From contig ONHB01000002.1 of assembly GCA_900317505.1 (NCBI GenBank), positions 124,001 to 188,000 on the forward strand: DNA of 64,000 nucleotides, read 5' to 3'. Under the pieces are notes generated by a model. It saw only the letters and a program-made list of their open reading frames with translations. It made no database searches and was not told where the DNA came from. The stretch is from an uncultured Lachnospiraceae bacterium. Its GTDB lineage: Bacteria > Bacillota > Clostridia > Lachnospirales > Lachnospiraceae. Positions 26,360-35,346 of this stretch are shown in pieces; position 1 is the stretch's first letter, and each line of letters starts with the position of its first letter. Both the position numbers and the translations under genes were made by a program.

Positions 26360-26818
26360 ATGAAAAAATTAATAGAACAGATTTTAAAATTTGGAGTTGT
26401 GGGAATCCTATGCTTTGGAATTGATTTTCTGATTACCCTTGTGGTTGCGGCAATCTGCAGAAATCTGGGCATGGGAACTTCACCGGCGGCTTTATTTGGT
26501 GCCTTCTGGGGATTTACAATTTCTGTTATTGTCAATTATATTCTGAGCATGAAATTTGTATTTGTCCGCAGGGAGGATATGGACAGACGCAAGGAATTTG
26601 TAATCTTTGTCGTTTTAAGTCTATTTGGTCTGGCATTAAATGAGCTGATCATCTGGGTATGTGTGGACGTGCTCTATCCGATGGTGGCATCTGCATTTGC
26701 ATGGCTTACAGCAGGGCTTGTAACAGCTGCTGCCAAGATCGTAGCAACTGCAATCGTCATGGTCTACAACTTTATTACCAGAAAAATCTTTTTGGAGCAG
26801 AAGGGAGAAAAAGCATGA
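26360..26818 (+). CDS. GtrA family membrane protein
   Basis: A 152-residue protein with four hydrophobic segments. The N-terminus (QILKFGVVGILCFGIDFLIT) and the NYILSMKFVF segment are typical of GtrA. GtrA proteins are thought to help flip polyprenyl-phosphate sugars and usually lie beside a GtrB-type GT2; the next gene overlaps this one by 4 bp (ATGA) and encodes such a GT2. The gap 26213-26359 before it shows no feature I can support. Confidence 0.9.
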   Translation: MKKLIEQILKFGVVGILCFGIDFLITLVVAAICRNLGMGTSPAALFGAFWGFTISVIVNYILSMKFVFVRREDMDRRKEFVIFVVLSLFGLALNELIIWVCVDVLYPMVASAFAWLTAGLVTAAAKIVATAIVMVYNFITRKIFLEQKGEKA

Positions 26819-27621
26819 AACAGAGCAAGCCTAAAATGATGTTGTTTATTCCGGCATACAACTGTGAGAAACAGATTATCCGCGTTTTGAATCAGCTGGA
26901 TGACGAGGTGCTTTCCTATTTTGACGAGGTGTTGGTGGTCAACAACCGCAGTACCGATGATACGGAAAAGGTTGTTTTATCCTTCCTTGCAGAGCATCCG
27001 GACAAGCCGATCAAGCTGATGCGCAACACAGAAAATTACGGCCTTGGCGGATCGCAGAAGATGTCATTCCATTATGCGGTCGATCACGGCTATGAATATG
27101 TATGTATGCTGCATGGCGATGATCAGGGAGATATCCATGATTTTCTGCCGATGCTTGAAAAAGGAATTTACAGACAGTATGACTGTGTGCTTGGCGCACG
27201 TTTTATGAAAGGTTCGAGACTGGAAGGCTATTCCAAATTCCGTACCTTCGGAAACATTATATATGATTTTATTTTTGCCTTTGTGACCAGACAGCGCATT
27301 TTTGATCTGGGCTCAGGCTTAAATATGTACAAGACATCCATGCTTTCCAATTCTTTCTTTGAAAAGTTTCCGGATAATCTCATGTTCAACTATGTGATGA
27401 TTTTGGCATCCCATTATTATCAGCACAAGATCCGCTTTTACCCGGTATCATGGCGTGAGGATGACCAGGTTTCCAATGTAAAGATGATGAATCAGGCGAT
27501 TACCGTATTGAAAATGGCATTTACCTATTTCTTCAGCAACGAATATATTCACAGTGAATTTCGTGAAAATCCGCATGATGCCTATACATGCGAGCAGATT
27601 ACGGGAATTGAAAACTTATGA
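26815..27621 (+). CDS. GT2 glycosyltransferase (GtrB/DPM-like)
   Basis: A 268-residue GT2 enzyme. The frame stays open upstream, but ATG 26815 gives MKQSKPKMMLFIPAYNCEKQ and overlaps the GtrA stop, with a GGGAG ribosome site. VVNNRSTDDTEKVV and LHGDDQGDIHD form the nucleotide and metal regions, followed by ARFMKGSRLEGYS and DLGSGLNMYKTS. It has no long C-terminal membrane hairpin, which GtrA may supply. Most likely forms a lipid-linked sugar donor. Confidence 0.88.
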   Translation: MKQSKPKMMLFIPAYNCEKQIIRVLNQLDDEVLSYFDEVLVVNNRSTDDTEKVVLSFLAEHPDKPIKLMRNTENYGLGGSQKMSFHYAVDHGYEYVCMLHGDDQGDIHDFLPMLEKGIYRQYDCVLGARFMKGSRLEGYSKFRTFGNIIYDFIFAFVTRQRIFDLGSGLNMYKTSMLSNSFFEKFPDNLMFNYVMILASHYYQHKIRFYPVSWREDDQVSNVKMMNQAITVLKMAFTYFFSNEYIHSEFRENPHDAYTCEQITGIENL

Positions 27622-28400
27622 TTTTATGGATTTTATTTTTAGCAGGCTTTATACTGGTACATCTTTCCAAAATGCTGCGTCTCTATCTGGTTTTGATGGA
27701 GCATAAGATTCCGTTTTGGAAGTTTGTACTGTTGTACTTAAAGACCACTCTTGTCAATTTCATAATCCCCTTTAAGATCGGTGAGGTATACCGGTTTTAC
27801 TGTATCAGCCGCGAGACGAAGCACTGGCAGGTCGGCATCCTGAGTATTCTGGTAGACAGATTTTTTGATATGCTGGCTCTCTGCATGGTTCTGGTTCCAT
27901 GCGATATCCTGTTTGTAAGGAAGATGTACAATATTTCATCGCCACCGTTGCTTTCGGACATTACGGTGATATTTCTGGTAATACTGATTGTTATTGTTGT
28001 CTGTTATATTTCGATTTTGCCGACATATCGTTATCTGAACCGTTATCTGATCAAGGAAAAAACCTCTTCGCGCTCATTAGCTGCCTTAAAGGGACTGGAT
28101 GTTGTAAAAGACTGGTTTGATTTTACAAGAAAGCTGATCAGTGGGCGCTTTGCATTGATTTTATTATCCTCTCTTGCCGGCTGGATTTTTGAAGTATTTA
28201 CAATCGGCGTATTGGCAAAGGCGCTTTCAGAGCCCTTTGATGCCATGATTTTTATAAACTATATCCAGTCGATTTTCGGTATGGGATCGAGGTATCTTTT
28301 GTCCAGTTACACGCGCTACAGCGTGTTGCTGATGGCAGTATTTTTATTACTTGCACTTCTTGTGTCATTCATCGGACGGTGCAAAAAGAAAGTGAGTTAA
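27618..28400 (+). CDS. Lysylphosphatidylglycerol-synthase-like/flippase-like membrane protein
   Basis: A 260-residue protein with about six to seven hydrophobic segments. PFKIGEVYRFYCISRETKHW followed by VDRFFDMLALC matches the family pattern of conserved GE..R and ERxxD blocks seen in UPF0104/AglD-like flippase-type proteins. The soluble synthase half of true MprF is absent, so it is unlikely to make lysyl-phosphatidylglycerol. Its overlap with the GT2 suggests a job with lipid-linked sugars, which is inference. Confidence 0.75.
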   Translation: MILWILFLAGFILVHLSKMLRLYLVLMEHKIPFWKFVLLYLKTTLVNFIIPFKIGEVYRFYCISRETKHWQVGILSILVDRFFDMLALCMVLVPCDILFVRKMYNISSPPLLSDITVIFLVILIVIVVCYISILPTYRYLNRYLIKEKTSSRSLAALKGLDVVKDWFDFTRKLISGRFALILLSSLAGWIFEVFTIGVLAKALSEPFDAMIFINYIQSIFGMGSRYLLSSYTRYSVLLMAVFLLLALLVSFIGRCKKKVS

Positions 28401-28404
28401 TCAG

Positions 28405-29847
28405 ATGAAACGGATTTTTGTGATTTATGATGACAGCAAAATGCCAGGAAAAGAGATTAAGACAATTACCGGTGCCAAATCCTATGGTGAGACAATTTTT
28501 AAGCGTGTGACCTTAAAAGACCGTATGGAAGCTGAAATTGTCAAAGAAAAACAGGTAGTATCTGTCTTTTATTATAAAGGAAAACAGGATAATGCAGCGC
28601 TGTTTGCGGCACTTCCCATGGATAACAATACGACGATCGTACATCTGTATTCCAACTTTGGACTAAAGGATACAAAGGCATTTGCCGTACTGATGAAAAA
28701 GGCAGAGTTTATGAATGAGCCGTATACGGCCTTTTGTGATGGAAAGCCTGCGATGAGCTTTATCGATGGAGCTGCAAAGTATGAGGATGCATTTGAAGCA
28801 CTGGTAGCAGGAGAGTATCAGGCAGAGCGGATTGACAATGATGCATTTATGGATCTGTCAGTCAGGGCTAACTTTCTGACCTTTATTACCGGAGGCTTTG
28901 ATGCGCGCTTTTTCAATGCACTTGACGGTGATGAATATACGGTTACCAAGCGTTCAACCAAAAAAGAAAAGATCAGGGCTGAATACCAGTTTTATCATCT
29001 GCTTCCGGAAGATATGAAGATGTGGTTTGTCATGCCCTATGATTATAAAGAGGATGAGAACGGCTCTTCCTACACCATGGAGCGTTTCCACATGACGGAT
29101 ATTGCCATCCGTTTTGTACACGGAGCAGTTGACGAGGAAGAGCTTAAGGACATCCTTGATAAGCTGTTTTACTTTATCAGACTGCGGGCAGTCAAAGAGG
29201 TCAATGCCAATGAGGGCAGAAAAATTGCTGACGAACTTTACATTGACAAGCTGAAAGCCCGCATGGAGGAGCTTAAAAAATATGAACAGTATGCCCAGTT
29301 TGATTCCATGATCAATATGGGTACGACATATAAAAGTATTGAAGACGTTGTTGCCAAATATGAGGCATTGTATCAAAAGTTAGCTGGTGCTAACGCTAGG
29401 AAGTACGACCGGCTGGCAGTCGGACATGGGGATCTCTGTTTTTCCAATATTCTCTATAGCAGGGAAGCGGAAGTATTAAAGCTCATAGATCCAAAGGGAG
29501 CCTTAAAAGAGGAAGATCTGTACACAGATCCTTATTATGACCTTGCAAAGCTGTCCCATTCAATCTGTGGATGCTATGATTTCTTCAACAGTGGCCTGTA
29601 CGAGATTTCCATTAAAAGAGATCTGAAGTTAGAGCTTACCGTTGATGCGGACAATGAAGCCTACAAGGAGATTTTCAAGCAATATCTCAAACAAAACGGC
29701 TATCAGTATGAACTGGTCAGATTGTATGAGGCAAGCCTGTTTTTATCCATGCTGCCCTATCATATGGACCAGCCCGGAAAAGTATTCGGATTTTTATTAA
29801 ACGCAATCAATATATTAGATGAGGTGGAAGCATGTACGAAGGATTAA
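28405..29847 (+). CDS. APH/choline-kinase-like phosphotransferase
   Basis: A 480-residue cytoplasmic protein. Residues 1-150 are not recognised. The C-terminal half has the kinase catalytic loop VGHGDLCFSNILY (HxDxxxxN) and then KLIDPKG as the metal-binding loop, followed by TDPYYDLAKLSHSICG, as in APH and choline kinase-like enzymes. The substrate is unknown. The next gene, overlapping by 16 bp, is a HAD phosphatase, and a nucleotidyltransferase lies further down the operon (34540), which together suggest synthesis of an activated phosphorylated building block. Confidence 0.8.
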   Translation: MKRIFVIYDDSKMPGKEIKTITGAKSYGETIFKRVTLKDRMEAEIVKEKQVVSVFYYKGKQDNAALFAALPMDNNTTIVHLYSNFGLKDTKAFAVLMKKAEFMNEPYTAFCDGKPAMSFIDGAAKYEDAFEALVAGEYQAERIDNDAFMDLSVRANFLTFITGGFDARFFNALDGDEYTVTKRSTKKEKIRAEYQFYHLLPEDMKMWFVMPYDYKEDENGSSYTMERFHMTDIAIRFVHGAVDEEELKDILDKLFYFIRLRAVKEVNANEGRKIADELYIDKLKARMEELKKYEQYAQFDSMINMGTTYKSIEDVVAKYEALYQKLAGANARKYDRLAVGHGDLCFSNILYSREAEVLKLIDPKGALKEEDLYTDPYYDLAKLSHSICGCYDFFNSGLYEISIKRDLKLELTVDADNEAYKEIFKQYLKQNGYQYELVRLYEASLFLSMLPYHMDQPGKVFGFLLNAINILDEVEACTKD

Positions 29848-30227
29848 CATTTTGTTTTGACATTGACGGCACTTTGTGTCCGATCAAGAAAAAAGAAGAG
29901 GAATACATTGATCTTGTTCCCTATCCGGAAATGATTGATAAGCTGCGCGAATACAAAGAGGGCGGTGCAAAGATCGTACTGTTTACCTCCCGCAATATGA
30001 ACAGCTACAATGGCAATATCGGACTGATCAATGCCAATACAGCCAAGGTTCTTTTGAAGTGGCTGGACAAATGGGATATTCCGTATGATGAAATTATCTA
30101 TGGCAAACCCTGGCCGGGACATCATGGCTTTTATGTAGATGACCGCACGATCCGCCCGGATGAGTTTTTGAAATACAGTGTGGATGAGCTCGACGAGATC
30201 TGCAAAAAAAGTCGTTGTCAGGAGTAA
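29832..30227 (+). CDS. HAD-superfamily capsular biosynthesis phosphatase
   Basis: A 131-residue small HAD protein. The N-terminus shows CFDIDGTLCPIKK (motif I DxDGT), then IVLFTSRNMNS as motif II and a C-terminal DDRTIRPDEF with the acidic motif. No cap domain is visible. Similar proteins are annotated as capsular biosynthesis phosphatases. It probably removes a phosphate from an intermediate made by the neighbouring kinase. Confidence 0.85.
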   Translation: MYEGLTFCFDIDGTLCPIKKKEEEYIDLVPYPEMIDKLREYKEGGAKIVLFTSRNMNSYNGNIGLINANTAKVLLKWLDKWDIPYDEIIYGKPWPGHHGFYVDDRTIRPDEFLKYSVDELDEICKKSRCQE

Positions 30228-30229
30228 TT

Positions 30230-31342
30230 ATGCAATACGATTATCTGGTTGTAGGAGCCGGGCTGTATGGCGCGGTTTTTGCCCATGAAGCAAAGAAAAA
30301 AGGAAAAAAGGTTCTGGTGATTGACAAACGGTCACATATCGCCGGCAATGTATATACAGAAAAGATCGAAGGAATTTATGTGCATCGGTATGGTGCACAT
30401 ATTTTTCATACCAATGATGCAAAAGTGTGGGATTATGTGACACAGTTTGCGACGTTTAACCGTTTCACCAATTCGCCGGTGGCCAATTACAAGGGCGAAC
30501 TGTATTCTCTGCCTTTTAATATGTATACCTTCAACAAGATGTGGGACGTTGTAACGCCTGCGGAGGCTATGCAGAAAATCGAGGAGCAGAGAAAAGAGAT
30601 CACAGGCGAACCGCGCAATCTGGAAGAACAGGCGATTTCTTTAGTTGGCCGTGATATTTATGAAAAGCTGATCAAAGGATATACAAAGAAGCAGTGGGGC
30701 AGGGATTGCAAGGAGCTTCCGGCATTTATCATCAAGCGTCTGCCTGTGCGTCTGACATTTGACAACAATTACTTCAATGCACTGTATCAGGGAATCCCGG
30801 TCGGCGGATATACAAAGCTGGTTGCCAATATGCTGGATGGCATTGAGGTGCGGTTAGCAGAGGATTACCTGCAAAAGAAGACGGAATATGATGCTCTGGC
30901 TGAAAAGATCGTTTATACAGGAGCGATTGATGCCTATTTTGATTATTCACTTGGCAATCTCCAGTACCGTTCGGTAAGATTTGAAAATGAAGTGCTGGAT
31001 ATCCCCAACTATCAGGGAAATGCAGCAGTTAATTATACAGATGAAGACACTCCGTTTACCCGGATCATAGAGCATAAATGGTTTGAATTTGGTAAGGATG
31101 AGAATGGGGAAGATCTTCCCAAAACCGTGATTTCCAGGGAGTACAGCTCGGAGTGGAAGCCCGGTGACGAACCGTACTATCCGGTCAACGATGAAGCCAA
31201 CAGCAAGCTCTATGCAGCGTACAAACAGCTTGCCGATAAGGAAAAGAAGGTTATCTTTGGCGGCCGGCTGGGTGAATACAAATATTATGATATGGACGCG
31301 GTTATTGCGGCTGCGCTTTCCATGGCCGAAAAGAACTTATAA
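30230..31342 (+). CDS. glf: UDP-galactopyranose mutase
   Basis: A 370-residue flavoprotein. ATG 30230 follows AGGAG at 5 nt; the frame runs 15 nt further upstream but without support. The FAD motif YDYLVVGAGLYGAVFA is at the N-terminus, then HRYGAHIFHTND, GYTKKQWGRD and RVVFGGRLGEY-like VIFGGRLGEYKYYDMD near the C-terminus. It interconverts UDP-galactopyranose and UDP-galactofuranose, so the polysaccharide probably contains galactofuranose. It is 2 bp after the phosphatase gene. Confidence 0.97.
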   Translation: MQYDYLVVGAGLYGAVFAHEAKKKGKKVLVIDKRSHIAGNVYTEKIEGIYVHRYGAHIFHTNDAKVWDYVTQFATFNRFTNSPVANYKGELYSLPFNMYTFNKMWDVVTPAEAMQKIEEQRKEITGEPRNLEEQAISLVGRDIYEKLIKGYTKKQWGRDCKELPAFIIKRLPVRLTFDNNYFNALYQGIPVGGYTKLVANMLDGIEVRLAEDYLQKKTEYDALAEKIVYTGAIDAYFDYSLGNLQYRSVRFENEVLDIPNYQGNAAVNYTDEDTPFTRIIEHKWFEFGKDENGEDLPKTVISREYSSEWKPGDEPYYPVNDEANSKLYAAYKQLADKEKKVIFGGRLGEYKYYDMDAVIAAALSMAEKNL

Positions 31343-31361
31343 GACAAATGGTGGTCTTTTA

Positions 31362-33071
31362 ATGAAAAAGAAAATATTGCTTGCCGCAGCCGTGGTCTTA
31401 TTTGTGCTTACTCTTATCGTTGGGGAGTTCCATGATCAGAAGCAGAGCCAGGGGCTGTATGTGGCGGATCAAAAAAAATATGCAAAAATAAAAGAAAAAT
31501 ATTCCACAACGGATCAGGCCTTTTCCCTGTGCTTTGATGGAGAGGAGCTTCCTTATGATGCGGAAAGCAGGACATTTTATCTGCCGCTTGATATGGAAGA
31601 TGCAGACTGGGAAGCTGGAGCATGGACCGGATTTTTTGCGAAAAATGAACCGGAACAGAATGATCCGGAACAAAGTGCTCCTGTGCAGAATAAGCAGCCG
31701 GACAAGGATCAGAAAAATAAACAGAAAGAGACAGCCGAATTGTTTTTTTCAGAAGATTACATGGAAAGCGATAAAAAGCAGATGATCGCTTCAGGAGAAG
31801 CCGTTGATTTTCTGGCACTTTCCGGAAATGGATATGCAGAATACCATCTGGTGTTTACCGGTTTGCCTATGATAACCTTTACAGGCACCGGGGAGCTTGC
31901 GGATGACCAGACACAGCTCTTTTTATTAAAGGTCTATGATACGGATCATTCCGGAGACTGGGTGACCACCTGCTATACCAAGGCAAGGCCGAGGGGCAAT
32001 ACCAGTCTTGCCTATGAAAAAAAGAGCTTAAGACTTTATCTTAAAGATAAAAATGAGGATGGAGTCTATGAAAAGACCGACAAAAATCTGTTGGGGCTTC
32101 GGAAGGATGATGACTGGATCTTAAATTCTCTTTATGCGGACAATACGCGTATCCGGGATCAGCTCTGCATTGATCTGTGGCAGGAGGTCGGAGCCAACAA
32201 CAATTCGTATGGGTATTCATATGGCACCCGGTCTGCGATGGTGGAGGTCATGATCAATGACGGTTATCAGGGGCTGTATGATCTGATGGTGCCGATTGAT
32301 GCCAAGCAGCTTGGCCTAAACAAGGTATCGCAGCAGTTAGCCGAAAAGGAAGCTGTGATCGAAAGAATTTACAAGAAAAAATACAGCCGTGACTGGATGT
32401 CATCGGATTTTGTCGGAGCGTTACCGGATGCTAATTCACCGGACTACCGCGGAGGCTTTTATTTAAAGGGAGATACCATTTTGCAGACAGAGGAAGAATG
32501 GGCGCCTTTGTTCCGGCTGGCATCGGATCTGGAAGCGGATGATACTACATTTATCGCAGATATCACAAAGTACAATGATAAGCAGAATCTGATCGACAAC
32601 TGGCTTTTTTATCAGGCGATTGCAGGCTTTGACAACCAGAACAAAAATTATTATTATGTGGTGCGTGACCGGGGCGGACAGGATTACGGATATTTTGTGC
32701 CGTGGGATCTCAATATTTCCTTCGGAATGGTTTATGCGGATAATGGATATTATTCAGAGGATCTTTTGTCGGTTGCGACAGAACCGGTTATCTGGCAGCC
32801 CGCCCAGCGTATGATAGAGCTGGATGCAGACGGAGCCAAGAATGATCTCAAAAAGACCTGGGAAAAATGGCGCAAGGGTGTTTTTTCTGATGAGGCCATT
32901 ACAGAGAGAATCAAAGATCTGGAACACCGCGTAAAGGATTCCGGGGCTTTTGCAAGGGAAGCTGCAAGATATCCCAATGGCAATCAGAGAGAGGATTTTT
33001 CCTATATCTATGATTTTGCCATTCAGAGACTTTCATATGTGGACGGCTATGTGGACGAGCTGTGCAGGTAA
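31362..33071 (+). CDS. Membrane-anchored CotH-type kinase
   Basis: A 569-residue protein. ATG 31362 starts MKKKILLAAAVVLF, a signal anchor that puts the rest outside the membrane. A hydrophilic Gln/Asn/Lys/Glu-rich stretch (about 90-130) is followed by the CotH domain: ARPRGNTSLAYEKKSLRLYL, DDWILNSLYADNTRIRDQL, YQGLYDLMVPID and YFVPWDLNISFG, which carries the metal-binding Asp. CotH kinases phosphorylate spore coat proteins; here the protein is in a polysaccharide operon. VTC and DUF4956 genes follow. The substrate may be a surface protein or a glycan, which is inference. Confidence 0.9.
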   Translation: MKKKILLAAAVVLFVLTLIVGEFHDQKQSQGLYVADQKKYAKIKEKYSTTDQAFSLCFDGEELPYDAESRTFYLPLDMEDADWEAGAWTGFFAKNEPEQNDPEQSAPVQNKQPDKDQKNKQKETAELFFSEDYMESDKKQMIASGEAVDFLALSGNGYAEYHLVFTGLPMITFTGTGELADDQTQLFLLKVYDTDHSGDWVTTCYTKARPRGNTSLAYEKKSLRLYLKDKNEDGVYEKTDKNLLGLRKDDDWILNSLYADNTRIRDQLCIDLWQEVGANNNSYGYSYGTRSAMVEVMINDGYQGLYDLMVPIDAKQLGLNKVSQQLAEKEAVIERIYKKKYSRDWMSSDFVGALPDANSPDYRGGFYLKGDTILQTEEEWAPLFRLASDLEADDTTFIADITKYNDKQNLIDNWLFYQAIAGFDNQNKNYYYVVRDRGGQDYGYFVPWDLNISFGMVYADNGYYSEDLLSVATEPVIWQPAQRMIELDADGAKNDLKKTWEKWRKGVFSDEAITERIKDLEHRVKDSGAFAREAARYPNGNQREDFSYIYDFAIQRLSYVDGYVDELCR

Positions 33072-33085
33072 GACGATGAAATAAA

Positions 33086-33115
33086 GTGACGACAGATATA
33101 AAAGCATGTTATATT
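33086..33115 (+). promoter_or_regulatory. Weak candidate internal promoter
   Basis: GTGACG (33086-33091), an 18-bp spacer and TATATT (33110-33115) lie in the 66-bp gap between cotH and the VTC-domain gene. Hexamers match consensus four and five of six. Confidence 0.35.
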
Positions 33116-33137
33116 ATACTTGATATGGAGTTTTAAC

Positions 33138-33869
33138 ATGGAATTTCGACATGAATACAAATATATCATTTCCGAGAAGCAGGCAGCGATACTCAAAAAT
33201 CGTGTATCTGCCCTGATGGCGCAGGATTTACATGCGGGTAAAAGTGGCACATATGAGATCCGGAGCGTTTATTTCGATGATGCGGATGACAACTGCTATT
33301 ATCAGAATGATGCGGGCACGGATCCCAGATCCAAATACCGCATCCGGATATACAATGCCTCCGACAAGCGTATTGTGCTGGAAAAAAAGATGAAGCAGAA
33401 GGGCATGACAAATAAGAGGCAGCAGTCAATTGGTATGGACGAATACAGGATGCTGATGGATGACGATGTGTGGAATGCGGGAAATGCTGCAGATACGCAG
33501 GCAGATATCGCAATGACAGCAGATTACAACTTCCATAAAGAACCACCTCTTGTCAAGGAGCTTCTTATTTTAAAGCAGACCCGACTCATGCAGCCCAAGG
33601 TCATAGTTGCTTATGAGCGGACCCCTTTTATTGAGCCAAACGGCAATGTCCGCGTGACCTTTGATGATGCGATCGCTTCCTCAGAGGCATTTGAGGATTT
33701 CTTTTGTCCAAAACTGCATAAGCGCAGCATCATGCCTCTGGGATATACACTGATGGAAGTAAAGTTTGATGAATTTCTGCCCTCGTACATCCGGGAAAAT
33801 CTGGAAATCGGGCATTTGAGGCAGACTTCGTTTTCAAAATATTATTTATGCAGGAGATATCATCTATGA
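33138..33869 (+). CDS. VTC-domain polyphosphate polymerase-like protein
   Basis: A 243-residue protein; ATG 33138 has GGAG 7 nt upstream. It shows the VTC tunnel-fold pattern of basic residues on beta strands: RHEYKYIIS at the N-terminus, YFDDADDNCYY, KYRIRIYN, RIVLEKKMKQKG and a late TLMEVKFDEFLP. In yeast Vtc4 this fold makes inorganic polyphosphate from ATP. It is next to cotH, and its stop overlaps the DUF4956 start (ATGA). Likely cytoplasmic and associated with the membrane partner. Confidence 0.85.
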   Translation: MEFRHEYKYIISEKQAAILKNRVSALMAQDLHAGKSGTYEIRSVYFDDADDNCYYQNDAGTDPRSKYRIRIYNASDKRIVLEKKMKQKGMTNKRQQSIGMDEYRMLMDDDVWNAGNAADTQADIAMTADYNFHKEPPLVKELLILKQTRLMQPKVIVAYERTPFIEPNGNVRVTFDDAIASSEAFEDFFCPKLHKRSIMPLGYTLMEVKFDEFLPSYIRENLEIGHLRQTSFSKYYLCRRYHL

Positions 33870-34543
33870 ATACATTTTCCGATATATTTAAAAAATCTTT
33901 TTTGGAAGGCTTTAACGGCGGCAACATCACAACCGGGAAAGTTGCAGTGACCCTGACAGTTACGGTTTTACTTGCTGCGTATATTTTCATTGTGTATTAT
34001 GTGCATTCCAAAAAAAGCTTTTATGACAAAAGCTTTAATGTTTCACTGGCACTTATTTCGGTGATCACAGCGGCAATCGTTCTGGCCATGCAGTCCAATC
34101 TGGTCATTTCACTCGGTATGGTCGGTGCGCTTTCCATTGTACGTTTCCGTACAGCGATCAAGGAGCCTATGGATCTGATGTTTTTGTTCTGGGCGATCAG
34201 TATCGGAATTATCTGCGGAGCCAATTTATTTACCATAGCAATTCTGGCAAGTCTTGTGATTACCATAGGCTTACTTGTACTGGAGCTTACACCGATCGGA
34301 ATGGCAGCATCCCTACTGGTTGTCAGTGCCAAGGATGCCGCAGCGGAGACAGCTGTTTTGGAAGCTGTCAGACAGGACAATAAGGTCTGCCGGGTCAAAT
34401 CGCGCAACCTGACAGAGCGTGGACTCAACCTGATCGTGGAATGCAAGCCAAAGGATGGATCGCAGCTACTTCAGGCAGTCCAGAAAATTGACAGCGTATA
34501 TGGTGTCTCATTAATGGCACATGATGGGGAGGTAACAGTATGA
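33866..34543 (+). CDS. DUF4956 membrane protein
   Basis: A 225-residue protein with four hydrophobic segments (about 25-50, 60-85, 105-125 and 125-150) and a cytoplasmic C-terminal alpha/beta domain. GMVGALSIVRFRTAIKEPMD is the family's most conserved stretch. DUF4956 proteins commonly sit beside VTC-domain genes, so this is probably the membrane partner of the 33138 protein, for example a channel for polyphosphate. That role is inference. The stop overlaps the next start by 4 bp. Confidence 0.88.
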   Translation: MNTFSDIFKKSFLEGFNGGNITTGKVAVTLTVTVLLAAYIFIVYYVHSKKSFYDKSFNVSLALISVITAAIVLAMQSNLVISLGMVGALSIVRFRTAIKEPMDLMFLFWAISIGIICGANLFTIAILASLVITIGLLVLELTPIGMAASLLVVSAKDAAAETAVLEAVRQDNKVCRVKSRNLTERGLNLIVECKPKDGSQLLQAVQKIDSVYGVSLMAHDGEVTV

Positions 34544-35280
34544 CAATCGTAATTACAATGGCAGGCCTTGGATCACGTTTCCGTAAGGCCGGCTACAAGG
34601 TTCCAAAATATATGATCGAAGCGCATGGAAAGACCCTGTTTGAGTGGTCTATGGAAAGTCTTGAGGGCTTTGATCTGCAAAACAGCACCTGCATTTTTAT
34701 TGTGCGCAAGGAAGATCAGGCGTCTGACTTTATCTACGGCACCTGCAAAAAAATCGGAATTGCGGACGCCAAAATTGTAGAGCTTGACTACCTGACAGAC
34801 GGACAGGCTACAACAGCAATGCTTGCTGCCGATGTATGGGATAAACAGGATTCTCTGATGATCTACAACATTGACACCTATGTGGAAGCCGGACAGATGA
34901 AAACTGAGCAGATCTGCGGAGACGGCTTTATTCCGTGCTTTCATGCTGATGGCGATCATTGGAGCTTTGCAAAGCTTGATGAAAACGGCAGGGTTGTCGA
35001 GGTAAGGGAAAAGAGCCGGATTTCCGACAACTGCACACTTGGAGCTTATTATTTTAAATCATGCGGACTGTACGAGCAACTTTACAACGAGTACTATACT
35101 TCCGATGAAAAGCTGGAAAAGGGTGAAAAATATGTGGCACCCCTGTACAATTATATGATCCAGAAGGGGATGGATGTGCGTATTTCCATCGTTGATTTTG
35201 ACAAGGTGCATGTGTTGGGAACACCGGAAGAGCTGGATTATTTTAAAGAAAATTTTGATCCGGCTGTCAGAAATGCATAG
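34540..35280 (+). CDS. Sugar-phosphate nucleotidyltransferase-like protein
   Basis: A 246-residue protein with IVITMAGLGSRFRKAGYKVPKYMIEAHGKTLFEW, in which the glycine loop, Arg and Lys match NTP-transferases. IYNIDTYVEAGQM carries the metal-binding region, with IDT in place of the usual DGD or GDN. A catalytic or a binding role is possible. It is coupled to the DUF4956 gene and belongs with the APH-like kinase and HAD phosphatase earlier in the operon. Confidence 0.82.
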   Translation: MTIVITMAGLGSRFRKAGYKVPKYMIEAHGKTLFEWSMESLEGFDLQNSTCIFIVRKEDQASDFIYGTCKKIGIADAKIVELDYLTDGQATTAMLAADVWDKQDSLMIYNIDTYVEAGQMKTEQICGDGFIPCFHADGDHWSFAKLDENGRVVEVREKSRISDNCTLGAYYFKSCGLYEQLYNEYYTSDEKLEKGEKYVAPLYNYMIQKGMDVRISIVDFDKVHVLGTPEELDYFKENFDPAVRNA

Positions 35281-35346
35281 ATTCCGGCGAATTATATAAA
35301 TAAGCATTGCAGAAATATGAATGTATCATAAACGAAAAGGTATATT

